A stretch of 64,000 nt of DNA from Triangularia verruculosa (Eukaryota; Ascomycota; Sordariomycetes; Sordariales; Podosporaceae): the NCBI GenBank assembly GCA_033296885.1, contig MU863875.1, positions 726,647-790,646 on the forward strand. The letters run 5' to 3'. Below are positions 56,581 through 64,000 of the stretch, in pieces; position 1 is the first letter of the stretch; every line of letters starts with the position of its first letter. The notes under the pieces were generated by a model, which saw nothing but the letters and a program-made list of their open reading frames with translations, made no database searches and had not been told where the DNA came from. A program made the position numbers and the translations under genes.

Positions 56581-58110
56581 CTACGCCCGCCCACCCCTCA
56601 CATTGCCACTCTCCCCGAGAACCCTCTTCTTCTTGTGGTTGTTGTTCTTCGTCCTATTATTCTCCGACACCCCCCCTCCCGCGTCCTTGGAAACAACAAT
56701 AACCTTGAAGTTCCCCCTCCCCCACGTCTGATCCCTGTCCAGCTCCATCTCCTCCAGCAGCCTGCTCGTCCTCTCCCACGGCACGCCGAACAGCCCCGAG
56801 TTGATCATGCACATGCGCACCTCTGGGATAAACGGGCAGTTTTCCTGCTTGAACTTGACCTTATTAAGCTTGGTCAGGAAGTTGTGCATGGCGGATTCGG
56901 TGTGCTGGAGGATGGCGTCCGGGGGGTCGCGCCTGGCGCCGATGTTTCTGCTTGTGAAGAGGCAGGCGACGTAGTGGATGTCTTGTTCGTGGGTGGTGGG
57001 GTTGCGGTTATGGGCCTGGGGGAAGGAGGGAACTTGGCGTGGTGCCCAGTCGTACCGTTGTTCGGTTGTGTAGTGGGAGGGTCTGGTGCGTTTGGGGACT
57101 TGGATCCAGTTATCTTGGGAGGTGATGTCGGGGGCTTGTGAGTTGGTGGTGGTGTACTCTGTTGTGATGGTGGTGCTGGGGTTTTTGGCCTGGGCCTTGT
57201 TGTCTTCGGCAGCAGCCTCCTCGACCTCGTCAACCTCAGCTGCAACAACTCTGGTGTCATCCAGATTGGCCTCAACAGCTGTGTCCTGGTCGCCTTTGGT
57301 CTCGTCATCTCCAACCTTGTTATCTTTGTTCTCGTCGCCACCAACCTCTTCAACACTCATCCCACCCGCCTCAGCTTCATCAGCCTGAGTCTTGTCATCT
57401 TTGGTCTCGTCACCTTCTACCTTGTTACCATGGGTCTCATCACGTTCGATCTCATCAACGTCGGCCTCATCACAGTCGGTCCCGTCCGCCTGTGATTCCT
57501 CGTCCCTGATGACCCAATACCTGTCAGACTGGGGAGCAATGAGAAGCGCCGTCCCAATGAGCTCATCGGGAGTGTGGTTCTGACAGTGCTCCCTGTATAT
57601 CTCGAAGGCAGCCGGGTAGTACTTCTTGAAAGTAGCAGCAATACCGCCTCCCCACTTGCCAATGGTGTTGCAGGCATGAATGAGAACGCTGTTTGGTGGA
57701 GCATCGAACAGATCACCTTTCTGGTAGGCGAGGATGAGATGTCTGGTTTTTGGCGCATGTGGAACCTTTTCAGGGACTGGATGAGAGCGTGATGTGCTTG
57801 CTCCTTTGCCGTGGTCCTTCCGCTGATGGGGTTTCCGACCCGCCGTGTCAACCTTCTTGTGTTGCTTTTGCGGGTATGGCTTGGTGTCTCTGGCTTCCCG
57901 CTTGTTTTCGTCTTGAGGATACAAGTTGGCGTGAGCCAGCGATGGCTGGGCCAATGATGGTGCCATTGTGGTCTCGTGGGGCTCAGTGATAGAGTCTTGA
58001 GTCTTTTGGCGCTTGGGTCGACCTGGAGGGCCCCAGAAGTCGGTAATGAGCTTGTTTGCGGATTTAGAAGAATCACCAAGGGCGGTGCCGATGCGTCTTT
58101 TGGAAGACAT
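56581..58110 (-). CDS. poa1: Macro-domain protein, ADP-ribose 1''-phosphate phosphatase (Poa1-like)
   Basis: A single exon from the ATG at 58110 encodes 509 residues. The macro domain starts near residue 125 with HLILAYQKGDLFDAP, then SVLIHACNTIGKWGGGIAATF, which carries the Asn and Gly-loop that bind ADP-ribose. It resumes near residue 375 with HYVACLFTSRNIGARRDPP and closes with VRMCMINSGLFGVPWER. Between the halves lies a ~160-residue acidic insertion with Asp-Glu-Thr-Lys-type repeats. The N-terminus carries a PIP-box-like start (residues about 14-32: SSKSANKLITDFWG). Yeast Poa1 removes phosphate from ADP-ribose 1''-phosphate, a tRNA-splicing by-product, and hydrolyses mono-ADP-ribose. The length is about three times that of yeast Poa1. 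Confidence 0.88.
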   Translation of the reverse strand: MSSKRRIGTALGDSSKSANKLITDFWGPPGRPKRQKTQDSITEPHETTMAPSLAQPSLAHANLYPQDENKREARDTKPYPQKQHKKVDTAGRKPHQRKDHGKGASTSRSHPVPEKVPHAPKTRHLILAYQKGDLFDAPPNSVLIHACNTIGKWGGGIAATFKKYYPAAFEIYREHCQNHTPDELIGTALLIAPQSDRYWVIRDEESQADGTDCDEADVDEIERDETHGNKVEGDETKDDKTQADEAEAGGMSVEEVGGDENKDNKVGDDETKGDQDTAVEANLDDTRVVAAEVDEVEEAAAEDNKAQAKNPSTTITTEYTTTNSQAPDITSQDNWIQVPKRTRPSHYTTEQRYDWAPRQVPSFPQAHNRNPTTHEQDIHYVACLFTSRNIGARRDPPDAILQHTESAMHNFLTKLNKVKFKQENCPFIPEVRMCMINSGLFGVPWERTSRLLEEMELDRDQTWGRGNFKVIVVSKDAGGGVSENNRTKNNNHKKKRVLGESGNVRGGRA

Positions 58111-59196
58111 GGTTGCGGGTGCGAGGGCCAACTTATATCAGAATGTATCAGTTCAATCGTAAAAGAGCCTATGTTTGCGGTTTGGCGCGGTGGTGCTTTC
58201 CAGGGGACGATACAGCCGTGGTTTGCCAAAGCAAATGATGGACAATGCTGATGACAATTAACAGGCACGATATGGACAAAGATGTGACACTCGGTACACT
58301 GCAAGATAGATGGCGCAAAGACTTTCGAAGATGGTTCAATGGGCTTTTGGAAGACAAGACTTTATAGACCTTTGAAAAGAAAGCTGGGTATAATAGGCCT
58401 CTCAAGATAGTCAACAGGCCTTGAAAGATCAAATGGCTTGTTGCAGTTCATCATTTAAAGGCAAAGGAAAGGGCGACGACGCGTTTGCGAGTGAGTGCTC
58501 TTCATTGATTGGATCCCTACTTCCTAATTGGGAGCGCACGAGCCAAGATCACCTGCCATTGAACTCTTCTCTCCTCAGCTCTCGTTGCCATTCCTTTACC
58601 ATTCTTCAACTTGGGTTTTGTCAATGTCCATCTTCCACGGCTTCTCCCGGGCTGCATATTGCTTTCTGCAGATGGAATCCTTCTTGTCCATTCTCTTGTC
58701 CATCATCTTGGAGAGGCAAGCTCTCACATGACATCGACCCCCACTTAGCTACCCCTCCCAACCAAACACCTTCTGCCCTTGGGTTTAGCACCGTTTGAAT
58801 GACGCGGAGATGAACCACGCAAACCCTTCCATTTCGATGCCACCCACCGCGATATCGGCCGGGTAGAAGCCATGATATGGGCAACCCCTGGCATCCGACG
58901 AACGGTTCCCGTATCCGATGGCTGTCACTGTCTGCCAGGCTCAGGTTATGTCCACCATTCACAACCGCAGTTGTCAACGCCCACTCAGTCAGTCAGGCTT
59001 AAAGTGTGCGCCTAGCACTCCGCCCGGCTCGGGGATAACAAGCCGGCCATGCTATTCTCTCCGCTTTTGATGTGCTTAGGTTTAGATTTTCCTACTAAAT
59101 CAGAAATCTTCTTTTCCCTCCTCCACATCTTGTCAACGGCAAGATGAGTAATTCCTCTTCTATTTTTGTTGAAATATTCTTATCGTTTTCGCAGTC
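58111..59196. other. Divergent intergenic region with a short-repeat locus
   Basis: This lies between the macro-domain gene (-) and the transporter gene (+). It contains repeat locus C at 58363-58428. No supportable gene is seen. Confidence 0.5.
58363..58428. repeat. Dispersed AT-rich short repeat, locus C
   Basis: The units include TATAGACCTTTGAAAAG, TATAATAGGCCTCTCAAG and ATAGTCAACAGGCCTTGAAA. They share AAGATAGT, AYAGGCCT and TTGAAA with the loci at 28770-28850 and 35636-35762. Confidence 0.6.
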
Positions 59197-60673
59197 ATGT
59201 CCCGTTACTTGAAAGTGCCGAGCAAACGGTTTGACGAGAGTGATGATGACGAGGTGATTGACAACCTCCCAATGGAGGAGGTGACAGCCAGTGGCAAGGC
59301 TAGGACCTCATCGCCCTATCTCACAACTAATGCCCAGGGTCTTCGGTCACGATCCGTCAGTCCCAACCCTCAACGGGGAGAGCTTTCCTCTTCATCACCT
59401 CGTCGAACTACAGCCTCAGCCTCAGCCTCGCCGAGGTCCCATGTAATCTCTCAAGAAAAACAAAAGCAAAGTCCGTTTGCGAGGTCATGTCTTGCCTTCT
59501 GGGAGAAAAACAAAGGGCCGATATTGGTCATGTTTGCACAGCTATTTGGTGCTCTCATGAACGTGTCGGCAAGGCTGTTAGAGCTCGGAGGAGATGCGAT
59601 GCACCCTCTGCAGATTCTCTTTGTACGCATGAGCGTTACTTCGATACTCTCATGCATCTACATGTACTGGAAAAACATCCCAGACTTTCCTCTAGGTCCC
59701 AGGGCTATTAGACCTTTGTTGCTTCTTAGAGGATTCAGCGGATTCGTATGTATCTCGTCGTCCCAACCGACACCGTCTATACTAACACGTCGCCCAGTTT
59801 GGTATATACGGCATGTGGTACTCGATGATGTATCTTCCTCTTGCCGAAGCAACCGTCATTACGTTCCTCGCGCCAAGCGTAGCAGGTTATATCTGTCACC
59901 TGATTCTCAAAGACCCTTACACTCGCAGGGAGCAACTCGCCTCCTTCATCGCTCTCGGTGGTGTGGTCCTTATTGCCAAGCCGACTTCCTTGTTCTCATC
60001 CTCCCCCAACTCACCACCACCGTCGTCAGAAGAAGGATCCCACCACCCACCGGGAGATGACGCTACACCTACTGAGCGCCTGTTTGCCATTCTTGTTGCT
60101 CTGCTTGGCGTTCTCGGGGCAGCAGGGGCGTACAGCACCATCAGATGGATAGGGAAGAGAACGCATCCTCTGATTACAGTCAACTACTTCTCTGTCTTCA
60201 GCACGATTGTGAGCACCGCTGCTCTACTAATCTGCCCATTGCTCGATATTGGGCAGCCAGCTATAAGATTCGGCTTTCCAGCCTCCGGGTATCAATGGTT
60301 TTTGCTAGGAAGCTTAGGTATCTGCGGGTTTGGCTTGCAGTTCCTGTTGACGGCTGGCTTGGCGGGAGAGAAGAGTAACAGGGCTACTGCGATGGTGTAC
60401 ACTCACATGCTGTTTGCGGCTGGATTTGACAGGTGGGTGTTTGGGCATACTATGGGAGTGTGGAGTGTGATGGGATGTGCTTTGATCTTAGGGGGCGCAA
60501 TGTGGGCGGCGTTGGGGAAGAAGAAGGCTGAGCCTGAGGGTGCGAAGGAGCAGGATGTTGAAGGGGGTGGCGCTAATAGAAGAGGAGAGGGAGTGCCGAT
60601 GCTGAATGGGGAGGATACAAGCTCTGGTGACGAGGAAGGTTCGATGGAGATGGAGAGGATGAGGAGCAGATAA
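59197..60673 (+). CDS. EamA-type (drug/metabolite transporter superfamily) membrane protein
   Basis: Exons 59197-59745 and 59798-60673 join in phase 0 over a 52-nt intron (GTATGT...CAG) and give 474 residues. After a disordered Ser/Arg-rich N-terminus (about 1-105) there are about ten hydrophobic segments in two EamA-like halves: for example GPILVMFAQLFGALMNVSA and MYLPLAEATVITFLAPSVAG in the first, and VALLGVLGAAGAYSTIRWIG and ALILGGAMWAAL in the second. The C-terminus is charged. This matches the SLC35G/EamA group of fungal proteins. The substrate is unknown. The motif EATVITFLAPS is typical of the first half. Confidence 0.9.
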
Positions 60674-61151
60674 GCAGCAGAAATCGATGCGGTAGCACAG
60701 TTTGAGAAAGGGGCGTTAGGGTACCTAACATTGATAAAACCCTAACCCTGAGGCATACGATGTTAGAGATCCTGTCATGTATGACAAGATACCATATGCC
60801 TGAATACTGAGCTATATATAATTCTCAGTAAGATAGTAACAGAAATATTATTCTCAGAAGAAATTCAATGTCTTTTCATCTGCCAGCATGTGAATCCGCT
60901 GACATCTCATCAAGTCGCTTTTCTGTAAGTGAGCGCACAGACCACCGGCTTCTGGCTTTTGGCTAACAGCAATCAATCGCGTTCTTGGAAATTTGAAAGC
61001 TTCCAGAGCTCGCGTCCACCTTCCTCTCCCAAATTTGCAGTCTTTCCACCGCCTTCAGACAGACGCCGTTTGAACCAGAACAACTTCGAATCGACGACAT
61101 CCGCTACAGCATATTCTCTGTTTGGATAGCACAGGAACATCAGCTTCCATC
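60674..61151. other. Intergenic with a telomere-like short motif
   Basis: GTTAGG at 60715-60720 and CCTAAC at 60724-60729 form an inverted repeat around GTA. CCCTAACCCT follows at 60740-60749. This is short and may be a chance match or part of a 3' element. No gene is seen before RVB1. Confidence 0.45.

Positions 61152-64000
<2,849 letters not shown>

Overview
The window is nuclear DNA of a filamentous ascomycete, most likely a Sordariomycete. Protein genes carry short introns (mostly 47-90 nt) with GT-AG borders and CTRAY-like branch points. The genes recognised are typical of Pezizomycotina: an OMP decarboxylase with the long pyr-4-type insertion, a Zn2Cys6 regulator, a fungal BTB-like protein, a SOK1/Tcp11 protein and a Fet3/Ftr1 pair. 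All identifications rest on reading the sequence; no database search was run. Exon borders were chosen by reading frame, splice consensus and remembered family conservation.

Layout. 1-1.1 kb: truncated F-box-like gene (-). 2.0-2.8 kb: PLP-binding YggS/PROSC protein (+). 3.7-4.3 kb: small secreted six-cysteine protein (+). 5.2-13.6 kb: giant 2751-residue repeat and coiled-coil protein (+). 14.15-14.22 kb: tRNA-Thr(AGU) (-). 14.7-17.5 kb: Zn2Cys6 transcription factor (-). 18.5-19.6 kb: OMP decarboxylase (-). 22.5-23.6 kb: phosphatidylinositol synthase (+). 24.4-24.9 kb and 25.0-25.4 kb: two small unrecognised genes (-). 26.5-28.3 kb: unrecognised six-exon gene (+). 29.05-31.6 kb (-) and 32.6-33.8 kb (+): divergent multicopper ferroxidase and iron permease. 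34.0-35.5 kb: BTB-like protein (-). 36.6-38.5 kb: mitochondrial-type PP2C (+). 39.1-41.8 kb: V-ATPase subunit a (+). 44.8-46.8 kb: SOK1/Tcp11 protein (-). 54.6-55.0 kb: Kish/KSH1 protein with four exons, the first only the ATG (-). 55.7-56.3 kb: TAF13 (+). 56.6-58.1 kb: POA1-like macro-domain protein (-). 59.2-60.7 kb: EamA-type transporter (+). 61.2-62.7 kb: RVB1 (+). The right edge is a long (AG)n tract.

Genes that work together. The clearest unit is the reductive iron uptake pair. Ferroxidase and permease diverge from a shared ~1 kb promoter that holds an exact match to the ATCWGATAA element bound by iron-sensing GATA repressors, plus further GATA cores. Most other genes are independent housekeeping genes: pyrimidine and phosphoinositide synthesis, vacuole acidification, TFIID, INO80/SWR1 ATPase and early secretion.

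The points most worth following are four. The giant protein has a 29-mer/11-mer/29-mer repeat block. The last intron of the ferroxidase is open in frame and encodes an alternative hydrophobic C-terminus. The 24.4-28.3 kb block holds three unrecognised genes, one with a helix/hydrophobic-hairpin layout. A ~21-nt AT-rich repeat occurs at three separate intergenic sites. The 7.8 kb between SOK1 and KSH1 shows no gene I can support.
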